64,000 nucleotides of DNA from Cetobacterium somerae ATCC BAA-474 (GTDB taxonomy: Bacteria; Fusobacteriota; Fusobacteriia; Fusobacteriales; Fusobacteriaceae). Location: contig NZ_KI518180.1 of assembly GCF_000479045.1 (NCBI RefSeq), positions 46,333 through 110,332 on the forward strand. Direction: 5' to 3'. Below are positions 17,016-25,162 of the stretch, piece after piece. Positions within the stretch are counted from its first letter, which is position 1, and every line of letters begins with the position of its first letter. The translations under genes and the position numbers were made by a program. The notes under the pieces were generated by a model, which worked only from the letters and a program-made list of their open reading frames with translations, was not told where the DNA came from and did no database searches.

Positions 17016-17267
17016 ATGGTTATAGGAAAGATTATTGGAAATGTTTGGGCAACAAGAAAAGATGAGTCTTTAAATGGTTTGAAATTTATGATAGCTCAAC
17101 TTGAAAACGGAGAAAAAATAGTTGTATGTGATTATATTGGGGCTGGAACAGGAGATATGGTTCTTATAACAAAAGGAAGTGGAGCAAGAAAAGTTTTAGA
17201 AAATGAAAGTATACCAATTGATGCAGTAACAATTGGTATTATAGATGGATTTGAGGAAGGTGAATAG
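17016..17267 (+). CDS. eutN: EutN, pentameric microcompartment vertex protein
   Basis: 83 aa, EutN/CcmL family. It starts with the diagnostic MVIGKIIGNVWATRKDESL, followed by GDMVLITKGSGARKVL and IDAVTIGIIDG. Pentamers of this family close the icosahedral vertices of the shell. GGGTGATTTT precedes the ATG; the next gene starts directly after the stop codon. Confidence 0.96.
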   Translation: MVIGKIIGNVWATRKDESLNGLKFMIAQLENGEKIVVCDYIGAGTGDMVLITKGSGARKVLENESIPIDAVTIGIIDGFEEGE

Positions 17268-17534
17268 ATGAAAAAGAAACTTATTACCTTGGAAAATGTA
17301 GAGGAGTTTATAGTTGGAGATGAATTAAATATGTCAAAAGATATGATTCTTCTTCCTAAAGTAAATGATTATTTAAAAAACAAAGGGGTAAAAATTAGAT
17401 ATGTATCTGATAGTTGCAAAAGTTTAGAAGAAAGAATTAAATTGATTTTGACTAAAGACTTTAATATATCAGATGAAAGAGTAATCGGTGAAGTCTTAAA
17501 AAAAGTTAAAGGGGGTATAAATAATGGGTATTAA
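17268..17534 (+). CDS. Small EutQ-N/EutT-N-like module protein
   Basis: 88 aa, ATG immediately after the eutN stop, GGAAGG upstream. MKKKLITLENVEEF at the start and ILLPKVNDYLKNKGVKIRYV at about 28-47 resemble the N-terminal part of enterobacterial EutQ (MKKLIT..., IITPEARE...) as I remember it, and the LTPSAR region of EutT. The true EutQ here (18609-19055) is a cupin without this N-terminal part, so this gene may be the detached EutQ N-terminus. The C-terminal 35 residues are lysine-rich and helical. It overlaps eutH by 11 nt. Function unknown. Confidence 0.7.
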   Translation: MKKKLITLENVEEFIVGDELNMSKDMILLPKVNDYLKNKGVKIRYVSDSCKSLEERIKLILTKDFNISDERVIGEVLKKVKGGINNGY

Positions 17535-18612
17535 TGAGATTATCATTTATATAATGGTTTTATTTATGGTAATTGGAGCAATTGATAAGTGTTTAGGAAA
17601 TAAATTTGGTTATGGTGAGAAGTTTGAAGAGGGAATTATGGCAATGGGTGCTCTAGCTCTAGCAATGGTTGGAGTAATATCACTTGCTCCAGTATTAGCC
17701 AAGATACTTCGTCCAATAATTTCTCCAGCTTATACAATGCTTGGGGCAGACCCAGCAATGTTTGCTACGACATTATTGGCAAATGATATGGGTGGATATC
17801 CACTAGCAATGGAGCTAGCACTTTCACCTGAAGCTGGAAAATTTGCAGGGCTAATACTAGGGGCAATGATGGGACCAACTCTTGTTTTCACAATTCCAGT
17901 AGCACTTGGAATAATTGAAAAAGAGGATAGACCATACTTAGCAAAGGGTATATTAGCAGGTATGATTACAATTCCAATTGGTTGTTTAGCAGGTGGATTA
18001 ACAGCAGGATTCTCATTAGAGTTAGTACTTTCAAATATACTTCCAATAATAATCTTCTCAGCATTAATATCTTTAGGTCTTTGGAAAATGCCTGAAAAGA
18101 TGACTAGTGGATTCACAATTTTTGGAAAAGGAGTAGTCATCGTTATAACAATTGGATTAGCTGCATCAATAATTGAAACATTAACAGGAATTGTTGTTAT
18201 CCCAGGAATGGCTCCAATAACAGATGGTATTGAAATTGTAGGAAGCATTGCAATTACATTAGCTGGTGCATTCCCATTAGTATTATTCTTAACTAAAGTT
18301 TTAAATAAACCACTTACAAAACTTGGAGAATCATTGGGAATGAATGAAAAAGCAGCAGCAGGATTAGTAGCAACACTTGCTAACAATATCCCAATGTTTG
18401 GATTAATGAAAGAGATGGATAAAAAAGGTAAAGTAATAAACGTAGCATTTGCTGTAAGTGCGGCTTTCGTATTTGGAGATCACTTAGGATTTACTGCAGG
18501 AGTAGATTCGCAAATGATATTCCCAATGGTTGTTGGAAAGTTAGTTGGTGGAGTAACAGCAGTTATTTTAGCAAAATTTATGTTCAGAAATATAGAGGGT
18601 GAAGCAAAATGA
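17524..18612 (+). CDS. eutH: EutH, ethanolamine transporter
   Basis: 362 aa polytopic inner-membrane protein with about 10-11 hydrophobic segments and typical EutH stretches (GAIDKCLGNKFGYGEKFEEGIMAMGALALAM in part, MGGYPLAMELA, LANNIPMFGLMKEM, FGDHLGFTAGVD). It helps take up ethanolamine when the base is scarce. RBS AAAGGGGG before ATG 17524, 11-nt overlap with the upstream gene and 4-nt overlap with eutQ. A long antisense open frame (17730-18386) is a codon-bias shadow. Confidence 0.95.
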   Translation: MGINEIIIYIMVLFMVIGAIDKCLGNKFGYGEKFEEGIMAMGALALAMVGVISLAPVLAKILRPIISPAYTMLGADPAMFATTLLANDMGGYPLAMELALSPEAGKFAGLILGAMMGPTLVFTIPVALGIIEKEDRPYLAKGILAGMITIPIGCLAGGLTAGFSLELVLSNILPIIIFSALISLGLWKMPEKMTSGFTIFGKGVVIVITIGLAASIIETLTGIVVIPGMAPITDGIEIVGSIAITLAGAFPLVLFLTKVLNKPLTKLGESLGMNEKAAAGLVATLANNIPMFGLMKEMDKKGKVINVAFAVSAAFVFGDHLGFTAGVDSQMIFPMVVGKLVGGVTAVILAKFMFRNIEGEAK

Positions 18613-19055
18613 TAAATATAGATGAGTTAGAACTAGAAAAAATAATTAGAAAAGTTATAGAGAAAGAGTTAAGAGGAGAAAAAAGTATAAAGTATGTAGA
18701 TCCATCTGGTGTAGCTGTTGTAAAAGCTGAAAAGATAGAAAAAGTTAAGTTTGATACAGGAAATCCTCAAGATCAAGTTTATGTAACAGATTTATTCTCT
18801 TTAGAAGAAAGCCCTAGAATTGGTGCGGGTATGATGGAGATGACAAAAAGTACTTTCGATTGGACATTAAATTATGATGAGATTGATTATGTAATAGAGG
18901 GTAAATTAGAAATTGTAATAGATGGAAGAACAATTACAGGTGAAAAAGGAGATGTCCTTTTAATTCCAAAGGGATCAAGTATAAAGTTTAAAGCTACAGA
19001 ATATGCTAAGTTTATCTATGTTGTCTATCCAGCTAACTGGATGGAACAGAAGTAG
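18609..19055 (+). CDS. eutQ: EutQ-type cupin protein
   Basis: 148 aa. The cupin core at about 55-145 (TFDWTLNYDEIDYVIEGKLEIVIDGR, GDVLLIPKGSSIKF) matches the C-terminal domain of EutQ, linked to acetate kinase activity and microcompartment assembly in Salmonella. The first 25 residues (ELELEKIIRKVIEKEL) form an amphipathic helix like an encapsulation peptide rather than the usual EutQ N-terminal module, which may be encoded separately at 17268-17534. Start overlaps eutH by 4 nt. Confidence 0.88.
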   Translation: MINIDELELEKIIRKVIEKELRGEKSIKYVDPSGVAVVKAEKIEKVKFDTGNPQDQVYVTDLFSLEESPRIGAGMMEMTKSTFDWTLNYDEIDYVIEGKLEIVIDGRTITGEKGDVLLIPKGSSIKFKATEYAKFIYVVYPANWMEQK

Positions 19056-19063
19056 GTGGGGTT

Positions 19064-20182
19064 ATGAGAGAATATTTCATAAAACCAAAAATAAAATCAG
19101 GTGAAGATTCTTTAGACTGTTTAAAAACATTAAAATATTCAAGTTACCTTATAGTAACAGATAAAGCTATGGTAGATTTAAAAATAGTGGATAAAATTTT
19201 AGAAAAATTACCTAAAGACTCAAAAGTAAAAATATTTAAAGATGTAACTCCTAATCCAACAGTAGAAATAGTTGAAAGAGGATTAAAAGAGATTGTTTAT
19301 TTTTCTCCTCAGTGTGTAATTGGTTTAGGTGGTGGTTCGCCAATAGATGCTTGTAAAGGTATTTTATATTTTAATTTGAAAATAGAAGACGAACTGAAAA
19401 TAAAAAGAGAGAAGCCATACTTTATTGCAATACCAACAACAAGTGGAACAGGATCGGAAGTGACATCATATAGTGTTATAACTAAAGGGGATAAAAAAAT
19501 TGCACTGGCTAATGAGGAGATGTTACCAGATTTAGCAATATTAAATCCAGAGTTTATGAAAACACTTCCATCTAAAATAATTGCAGATACAGGTATGGAC
19601 GTTTTAACTCATGCACTAGAGGCTTATGTTTCTACAATAGCAACACCATTTACAGACTCATCAGCTAAAGAAGCCATAAAAATTATTAAAGAGAATTTAG
19701 TAAATCACTTTAACAATCCACAGTTACTGCTTCCAAGAGAAAATGTGCAGTATGCTTCTTGTATGGCTGGGATAGCTTTTAATAATTCATCTTTAGGTAT
19801 TAACCATAGTGTAGCACACTCTATTGGAGCAAAGTTTCATATATCTCATGGAAGAGCTAACGCTATAATAATGCCATATATAATTGAAGTTAATACAAAA
19901 GCTTGGAAGAAATATAGTGAACTTGCAAAGCTTTTAGATTTTAATCCAACTGATGACGAAAATGGAAAAAATCTATTTAATGGATTTGTAAAAAAACTAA
20001 AGGAAAATTTAGGAATAGAAAAATCTTTGAAAGATTTAGGTATAAACTTTGAAGAGTTTAAAATTAAAATTCCAGAGATATTAGAAGATATAAAAGGAGA
20101 TATATGCACAGAGTATAATCCCAATAGATTAACTGATGAGGATTATATAAAACTTTTATTGAAAATTTATTTTGGAGAATAA
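19064..20182 (+). CDS. eutG: EutG, iron-containing alcohol dehydrogenase
   Basis: 372 aa group III (Fe-dependent) alcohol dehydrogenase that reduces acetaldehyde to ethanol and regenerates NAD+. NAD-binding GGGSPIDACKG and TTSGTGSEVTSY; iron ligands in TGMDVLTHALEAYVS and GINHSVAHSIGAKFHISHGRANA. ATG with GGTGGGG upstream, 8 nt after eutQ. Last gene of the eut operon; a hairpin at 20189-20212 follows. No encapsulation helix is evident. Confidence 0.92.
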   Translation: MREYFIKPKIKSGEDSLDCLKTLKYSSYLIVTDKAMVDLKIVDKILEKLPKDSKVKIFKDVTPNPTVEIVERGLKEIVYFSPQCVIGLGGGSPIDACKGILYFNLKIEDELKIKREKPYFIAIPTTSGTGSEVTSYSVITKGDKKIALANEEMLPDLAILNPEFMKTLPSKIIADTGMDVLTHALEAYVSTIATPFTDSSAKEAIKIIKENLVNHFNNPQLLLPRENVQYASCMAGIAFNNSSLGINHSVAHSIGAKFHISHGRANAIIMPYIIEVNTKAWKKYSELAKLLDFNPTDDENGKNLFNGFVKKLKENLGIEKSLKDLGINFEEFKIKIPEILEDIKGDICTEYNPNRLTDEDYIKLLLKIYFGE

Positions 20183-20188
20183 TACAGA

Positions 20189-20214
20189 AATGGCGTGGAT
20201 ATTCACGCCATTTT
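20189..20214. terminator. Terminator between convergent eutG and flavodoxin transcripts
   Basis: 9-bp stem AATGGCGTG/CACGCCATT (20189-20197, 20204-20212) with a 6-nt loop. Followed by TT and an AT-rich tail on the plus strand; the minus side has a short A/T flank, so it may serve both directions. Confidence 0.75.
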
Positions 20215-20217
20215 ATA

Positions 20218-20346
20218 TTAATTACTTGCCCCTTTAAAACTACTTTTTTTCATCTCTTTTAAAAACTCTTGAAGTTCATTTTTCTCATCATCTGTTACAG
20301 AAGAGATATCTTTATTCAAAAGTTCGATAAATCTATTTTTTGACAT
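20218..20346 (-). CDS. 42-aa hypothetical protein downstream of flavodoxin
   Basis: Minus-strand ATG at 20346 with GGGGAG about 8 nt upstream; 42 codons ending in TAA at 20218, next to the eutG terminator. The peptide (MSKNRFIELLNKDISS...) is highly charged with an E/K-rich amphipathic helix and no membrane segment. It is 18 nt after flavodoxin and shares its transcript. I do not recognise it. The strong RBS and operon position argue that it is real; a short size leaves doubt. Confidence 0.6.
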   Translation of the reverse strand: MSKNRFIELLNKDISSVTDDEKNELQEFLKEMKKSSFKGASN

Positions 20347-20364
20347 ATAATCACTCCCCATAAA

Positions 20365-20841
20365 TTATTTAAAATTAACAACCCACTTTTCAATTCTCTC
20401 ATCTGTTAAATTACTTTGATTTGATTCATCAATAACTAAACCAATAAACTTACCATTTTCAATAGCTGTCGACTCATCAAAAGAGTATCCATCAGTTGAA
20501 GTTGATCCAACAATAGTTGCGTTAGCTTCAGTTGCAGCAACATATAAATCCCTCATTCCATTAACAAAACTAGAAGAGAAAGCTTCTTGATCTCCAACTC
20601 CAACAATTCCAATTTTTTTTCCAGTTAAATTTAAGCTTTTTAATTTTTCCAAAGGTCCAATCCAATCATCTTGTATATCTCCTATTCCCCAAGTAGATGT
20701 TGCTAATATAGCAGTATCAAATTCTGAAATCTTCTCGATATCACCTGCGTGAAATACTTTTGCATCTAATAAACTTCCTAATTTTTCAGCAACTTGTTCA
20801 GTAACTCCAGTAGTACTTCCATAAAATACACCAATATTCAT
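20365..20841 (-). CDS. Flavodoxin
   Basis: 158 aa FMN-binding electron carrier. The phosphate loop GSTTGVTE is at residues 8-15, the flavin-ring loop region has LATSTWGIGDIQDDW, and GVGDQEAFSSSFVNGMRDLY is the long-chain flavodoxin insertion signature. AAGGAGG upstream of ATG. Low-potential cytoplasmic electron donor, replacing ferredoxin under iron limitation or serving radical enzymes. Possible donors for cobalamin reduction in the neighbouring eut pathway include flavodoxin, but no direct link is shown. Confidence 0.93.
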   Translation of the reverse strand: MNIGVFYGSTTGVTEQVAEKLGSLLDAKVFHAGDIEKISEFDTAILATSTWGIGDIQDDWIGPLEKLKSLNLTGKKIGIVGVGDQEAFSSSFVNGMRDLYVAATEANATIVGSTSTDGYSFDESTAIENGKFIGLVIDESNQSNLTDERIEKWVVNFK

Positions 20842-20871
20842 AAATAAACCTCCTTAATTATTGTTGATATG

Positions 20872-20900
20872 ATTATATAATAAAATATTTTGAAAATCAA
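20872..20900 (-). promoter_or_regulatory. Flavodoxin promoter
   Basis: Minus strand TTGATT (20900-20895), 17-nt spacer, TATAAT (20877-20872), about 30 nt before the start codon. Confidence 0.75.
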
Positions 20901-20913
20901 GATATTTTTAAAT

Positions 20914-20944
20914 AAAAAAAAGAAGAGTTTAAAAAAACTCTTCT
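20914..20944 (-). terminator. Intrinsic terminator of the gntR-sulfatase operon
   Basis: 10-bp stem AGAAGAGTTT/AAACTCTTCT (20921-20930, 20935-20944); on the minus strand it is followed by a run of T. It sits just downstream of the sulfatase stop. Confidence 0.85.
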
Positions 20945-20954
20945 AAAAATTATT

Positions 20955-22406
20955 TTATAGATAGTTAATGATTCTATAAAGCCAATTTGCTAGGGGATCC
21001 TTAATTTCAACCATTTCACAATAAAGTTCTTTTAACATTTGTTTTTTAAGATCTTTAAATTGCTCATCATAGAATAGGTTATTAATCTCTTCAGGATCTT
21101 TTTCTAAATCATAAAGCTCACAAAGATCAGTTGCATTAAAAACAATTTTATATCTTTCATTTCTCCACATTCTTTGTTCAAAAGATACGAAGTGACCAGA
21201 AAGTTGTCCTAAAATTCCATTTCTTTTATCATATGCTTCGTTTCTTAGTAATGGAAGAAGAGATTTTCCATCGAAGAAATCAGAATAATTACCATTGATA
21301 AGATCACTACATGAAGGAGTTAAATCATGTAAATAAACCATGGCATTTTCTCTCTCTCCCTTTCTAGGAGATTTAGGATCTTTTATAATCATTGGAATTC
21401 TATAGGTAGTTTCAAACATAAACTCCCCTTTTTCAATCATCTTATGAGCTCCCATAGCATCTCCGTGATCAGCAGTAACTGTCAAAAATATATCATCATA
21501 AAGTCCTTCATTTTTTAGGAATTGGAAGAACTCTCCAAGAGCATCATCGATAAGAGTTATATATCCCCAGAATTTAGTTATAACCTCTTTCCATCTATCT
21601 TCACTAGCATCCCACATTCCCCACATTTGAGAGATACTTTTATAGTGGTTTGGTTTATTTTTTAAAGGTTCATAGAAACTTTTATCAAGGATTACATCAT
21701 TAGGATTATACATAGAGTAATAAGGTTCTGGAACTACACATGGAGTGTGAGGTCCCCAGAAGTTCATCCAAATAAAAAATGGTCTTCCTTCTTTTTTAGC
21801 TTGTAAAATCTCTTTTTTAGCTTCGTCAATTACAAAGAATGGTAGAGTGGCTTCTTTAGGACAATGAAGTTTTCCACAAAGTTCTTGAACTCTAAGATGA
21901 GGGTTTTCTCCGAAATATTCATCTGTAACTTTAGGAGTTTCAAATCCTTTTTCTTCTAACCATTTTACATATCTATCCTCTTTTTTAGGTCCTTGGTCAA
22001 AAACCATGTTTTCATAAACATTGCTTCCAGGATATCCATATCCATCGAAATTATGACCAATAAATCCAAAATCTTTAGGTAAAATATTTCCTCCAACATG
22101 CCACTTTCCAATATATATTTTTTTATGGTCTTTTAAGTCTGAAATTATATTTGGATTATTTAAGCTAGGATCTTGTACCTCAGCTTTTTCAACATTTCTA
22201 ATTATTTTATGATTTGTTGGCATTTGCCCTGTGAAAAGTGATGTTCTTGCTGGACAACAAACAGAGGAAGGAGTATATGCTCTATCAAAAATAACTCCCT
22301 CATCAGCTAACTTATCCATATTAGGAGTTTTAACAATATTATGTCCATAACACCCTAACATATCAGTACGAATTTGATCTAATAAAATAATTGCTATATT
22401 TTCCAT
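20955..22406 (-). CDS. Cytoplasmic sulfatase / alkaline-phosphatase-superfamily hydrolase
   Basis: 483 aa. The sulfatase signature C-x-P-x-R is present as CCPAR (C50-R54) within SSVCCPARTSLFTG, so C50 is the expected formylglycine. Metal ligands: D10 (ILLDQIRTD; the second position is Gln, as in choline-sulfatase/phosphonate-hydrolase-like branches) and DHGDAMGAH later. There is no signal peptide, so the substrate must be imported, plausibly by the divergent symporter at 23385. No maturase (anSME or FGE) is in this window. Likely acts on a sulfated or phosphorylated sugar or amine. Second gene after the GntR regulator, 17 nt apart. Confidence 0.88.
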   Translation of the reverse strand: MENIAIILLDQIRTDMLGCYGHNIVKTPNMDKLADEGVIFDRAYTPSSVCCPARTSLFTGQMPTNHKIIRNVEKAEVQDPSLNNPNIISDLKDHKKIYIGKWHVGGNILPKDFGFIGHNFDGYGYPGSNVYENMVFDQGPKKEDRYVKWLEEKGFETPKVTDEYFGENPHLRVQELCGKLHCPKEATLPFFVIDEAKKEILQAKKEGRPFFIWMNFWGPHTPCVVPEPYYSMYNPNDVILDKSFYEPLKNKPNHYKSISQMWGMWDASEDRWKEVITKFWGYITLIDDALGEFFQFLKNEGLYDDIFLTVTADHGDAMGAHKMIEKGEFMFETTYRIPMIIKDPKSPRKGERENAMVYLHDLTPSCSDLINGNYSDFFDGKSLLPLLRNEAYDKRNGILGQLSGHFVSFEQRMWRNERYKIVFNATDLCELYDLEKDPEEINNLFYDEQFKDLKKQMLKELYCEMVEIKDPLANWLYRIINYL

Positions 22407-22423
22407 TTACTACTCCTTTAAAC

Positions 22424-23152
22424 TTATTTTTTATATTCTGTCGTATATATAAATCTATCCCCTCTTATGTATGCTAAAGTATATTCAAAAATTTTATTAT
22501 TGAACCATAGTTTTTTTTCAATCTCCATACCTAAATTGCAATTTTTGATTTTCATAAGTTTTTGTAAATCATCATTTAATATACAAGGTCTAAATTTTTC
22601 AATTCCTTTTTCAAAAACTATTCCATATTTTTTTTCTAAAATATCATAAAGTTTTTTATCAGATAAATCCATTTTTTCTAATCCAGGAAGTTTTTCAGCT
22701 AAAAAATGTATTTTTTCATAAAGTATAGGTTCATTATCAGCATATCTAACCCATTCAATGATAAGAACATTTTCAGTTGTAATCTCCATTTGCTCTTGTA
22801 TTTCCTCTGTTGGAGAAAAAATTCCAATAGACAAAATTTTGGAGTATGGTGTTTTACCAGATTTTTTTATATCATCAAAAAGTTTATTTAAACCTGACTT
22901 ATTTTGAACGATAGGCATTGGTGTAACAAATGTTCCTTTTCCTCTAATCTTTTGTATAAGATTATCTTGCTCAAGTTTTTCGAGAGCTTTACGAATAGTG
23001 ATTCTACTTACGTTGTAATTTTCACATAATTGCATCTCAGTAGGAAGTTTTTCAAACTCTTTTATTTTTCCCTTTTCGATGCTTTTTTTTAGCTCTTTAT
23101 AAATTTTTTCATAATGACTGTTATTTTTCTTTATTTTACTCACCTCGAGCAT
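22424..23152 (-). CDS. GntR-family (HutC/UTRA) transcriptional regulator
   Basis: 242 aa. N-terminal winged helix (residues about 10-78) with LPTEMQLCENYNVSRITIRKAL and the wing GKGTFV; residues 90-240 are a UTRA effector-binding domain (ENVLIIEWVRYADNEPILYEK). Likely a repressor of itself, the sulfatase and perhaps the divergent symporter, relieved by the imported substrate. The exact start is uncertain: ATG 23152 has no good RBS, while GAGGTGAG lies within the first codons. An inverted repeat flanks its promoter. Confidence 0.87.
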   Translation of the reverse strand: MLEVSKIKKNNSHYEKIYKELKKSIEKGKIKEFEKLPTEMQLCENYNVSRITIRKALEKLEQDNLIQKIRGKGTFVTPMPIVQNKSGLNKLFDDIKKSGKTPYSKILSIGIFSPTEEIQEQMEITTENVLIIEWVRYADNEPILYEKIHFLAEKLPGLEKMDLSDKKLYDILEKKYGIVFEKGIEKFRPCILNDDLQKLMKIKNCNLGMEIEKKLWFNNKIFEYTLAYIRGDRFIYTTEYKK

Positions 23153-23164
23153 TAAAATTTGTAT

Positions 23165-23241
23165 TATTTGTTATGCTCATTTTTTATCATATAAATGATT
23201 TTTTTTCAAGAATTATTTGTCTTTTATAAACATAACAAATA
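23165..23241. promoter_or_regulatory. gntR promoter flanked by an 11-bp inverted repeat (operator candidate)
   Basis: TATTTGTTATG (23165-23175) and its exact reverse complement CATAACAAATA (23231-23241). Between them on the minus strand is a promoter, TTGAAA (23209-23204), 17 nt, TAAAAA (23186-23181). A third half-site TTATTTGT lies at 23213-23220. Placement at the start site and upstream of -35 fits GntR autoregulation. Confidence 0.6.
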
Positions 23242-23326
23242 TAACAACTTTATAAGAAGTGTCTATTTAATATGAAGTTTAGAGTATTACATTTTTTATA
23301 AAAAAATAGTGGTTAAAATTAAGATA

Positions 23327-23355
23327 TTGTTTGTTTTTCAAAAAGAATGTATAAA
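23327..23355 (+). promoter_or_regulatory. Promoter of the sodium:solute symporter gene
   Basis: TTGTTT (23327-23332), 17-nt spacer, TATAAA (23350-23355), then GGGAGG before ATG 23385. Confidence 0.55.
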
Positions 23356-23384
23356 TAAAGTAATAAAAAATGGGAGGTGTAAGT

Positions 23385-25115
23385 ATGTTAATGACAATTT
23401 TAAGTTTTGTATTTGTCACAGCATTAATCGGTTTCATATCTTATTTAAAAACTAAGGATGAAGAACACTCAGCACAAGGATATTTTTTGGCAGGTAGGGG
23501 ACTGTCAGGAGTAGTTATTGGATTTTCAATGGTTTTAACAAGTTTATCAACAGAGCAACTAATAGGAACAAATGCGTCAGCTTATGTTAGTAACTTTTCA
23601 ATTATGGCATGGACTGTTCAATCAGTTATTCCGCTATGTGTTTTAGCACTTTATCTTTTACCAAGATATTTAAAAGGTGGATTTACAACAATTCCAGAAT
23701 TTTTTGAAGCTAGGTATGATAGACAGACAAGACAGATGATGTCATTTCTTTTTATGGTTGGTTATACATTTATTTTAATTCCGGGAGCATTATATTCAGG
23801 AGCAATAGCTTTTTCACAGATGTTTGATATTCCAGGTCTTTTTAATATAAGCTTTAATATGTCTATTTGGGTTATTGTATGGCTAATAGGAATAATTGGA
23901 GGAATATATGCTATATTTGGTGGTTTAAAAGCGGTAGCAGTATCAGATACGTTAAATGGATTAGCTTTAATTATAGGTGGAGCAATGATTCCATTCTTTG
24001 CTTTAAAATACTTAGGAGATGGAAGTATTTTAGATGGAGTTACTAAAATAACAACAACTCACTATGATAAATTAAACGCTTGGGGAGCAGCAACTGATCC
24101 AGTTCCTTGGACGACTATTTTCACGGGAATAATGATTGTTAACTTTTTTTACTGGGCTACAAATCAAGCAATTATTCAAAGAGCTTTAGGAGCAAAAAGT
24201 TTAGCTGAAGGACAAAAAGGTATTTTGATAGCAGGAGTATTTTTATTAACACTACCATTTATGTTAAATTTACCAGGGTTAGTATCGTTTCATATATTTG
24301 GAAACTCTTTAAATAATATTGATTTAGCATACCCAACTCTTGTAAGAGAAGTTTTACCAAAGCCACTATTAGGATTTTTTACGGCATGTTTATTTGGGGC
24401 AATATTAAGTACTTTTAATTCTTTCTTAAATAGTGCAGCAACTTTATTTTGCTATGATTTTTATAAACCTATATTTAAAAAGAATATTTCAGATGATGAT
24501 TTAATAAGAGTTGCCAAAATATCAGGAACAGTAATAGCTATTATATCAATGATTATTGCTCCTATGTTACAATCTGGATCAGATGGATTATTTTTACTTT
24601 TAAAAAGATTTGCTGGATTCTTTAATATTCCTATAATAGCTCTTGTAGCAGTTGGTTTTTTAAACAAAACAATAAATGGTTTAGCAGCAAGAATAACAGT
24701 AATAGCTCATGTAACACTGTATTTTTCTTTAGTTTGGATATTTAAAATAAATCTTAACTTTGTTCATGTAATGGGTGGATTATTTGTATTTGATATAATT
24801 CTTATGGTTATATTAGGTAGTTTTATGAAAAGAAAGATTCCTTATGAGCTACCAAAAGAAAATAAATCTCATGTAGATTTATCAAATTGGAAATATGCTA
24901 TTCCAGTATCATATATTTTAATGTTAGGATTAGCATATGTATATACGATTTTATCAAAAATTGGATTAGCAGGTGGAAATTCTTTAACAGTAATTAATGT
25001 TGTATACTTTACTCTTGCAGCTGGTGGAGTTTTTATAATAATGAAATCTAGATCATCAGTTAAAAATAATGTGAATGAAAACGATCAAGTATCTTTAGAA
25101 AAGAATAATATATAA
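23385..25115 (+). CDS. SSS-family sodium:solute symporter
   Basis: 576 aa from ATG 23385, which has GGGAGG 7 nt upstream; an in-frame ATG at 23370 overlaps that RBS and is rejected. About 13-14 hydrophobic segments with SLC5 features: [22 protein letters not shown] at the sodium/substrate region, [38 protein letters not shown], and [17 protein letters not shown]. Closest in layout to SglT/YidK-type sugar transporters. Being divergent from the GntR-sulfatase pair suggests uptake of the sulfatase substrate or a related sugar. Inner membrane. Confidence 0.88.
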   Translation: MLMTILSFVFVTALIGFISYLKTKDEEHSAQGYFLAGRGLSGVVIGFSMVLTSLSTEQLIGTNASAYVSNFSIMAWTVQSVIPLCVLALYLLPRYLKGGFTTIPEFFEARYDRQTRQMMSFLFMVGYTFILIPGALYSGAIAFSQMFDIPGLFNISFNMSIWVIVWLIGIIGGIYAIFGGLKAVAVSDTLNGLALIIGGAMIPFFALKYLGDGSILDGVTKITTTHYDKLNAWGAATDPVPWTTIFTGIMIVNFFYWATNQAIIQRALGAKSLAEGQKGILIAGVFLLTLPFMLNLPGLVSFHIFGNSLNNIDLAYPTLVREVLPKPLLGFFTACLFGAILSTFNSFLNSAATLFCYDFYKPIFKKNISDDDLIRVAKISGTVIAIISMIIAPMLQSGSDGLFLLLKRFAGFFNIPIIALVAVGFLNKTINGLAARITVIAHVTLYFSLVWIFKINLNFVHVMGGLFVFDIILMVILGSFMKRKIPYELPKENKSHVDLSNWKYAIPVSYILMLGLAYVYTILSKIGLAGGNSLTVINVVYFTLAAGGVFIIMKSRSSVKNNVNENDQVSLEKNNI

Positions 25116-25121
25116 AATATA

Positions 25122-25160
25122 AAGAAGCCAACTAAAATTTTTTCTAGTTGGTTTCTTTTA
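25122..25160. terminator. Bidirectional terminator between symporter and PTS genes
   Basis: 13-bp stem (25122-25134 with 25145-25157, one G-T pair) and T run on the plus strand; A-rich flank gives some T on the minus strand. Lies between convergent genes. Confidence 0.8.
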
Positions 25161-25162
25161 AA

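Noticed and set aside
17730..18386. 218-codon open frame antisense to eutH
   Set aside because: Lies wholly within a highly conserved eutH, lacks an RBS, and is low in complexity as expected for the reverse frame of hydrophobic codons.
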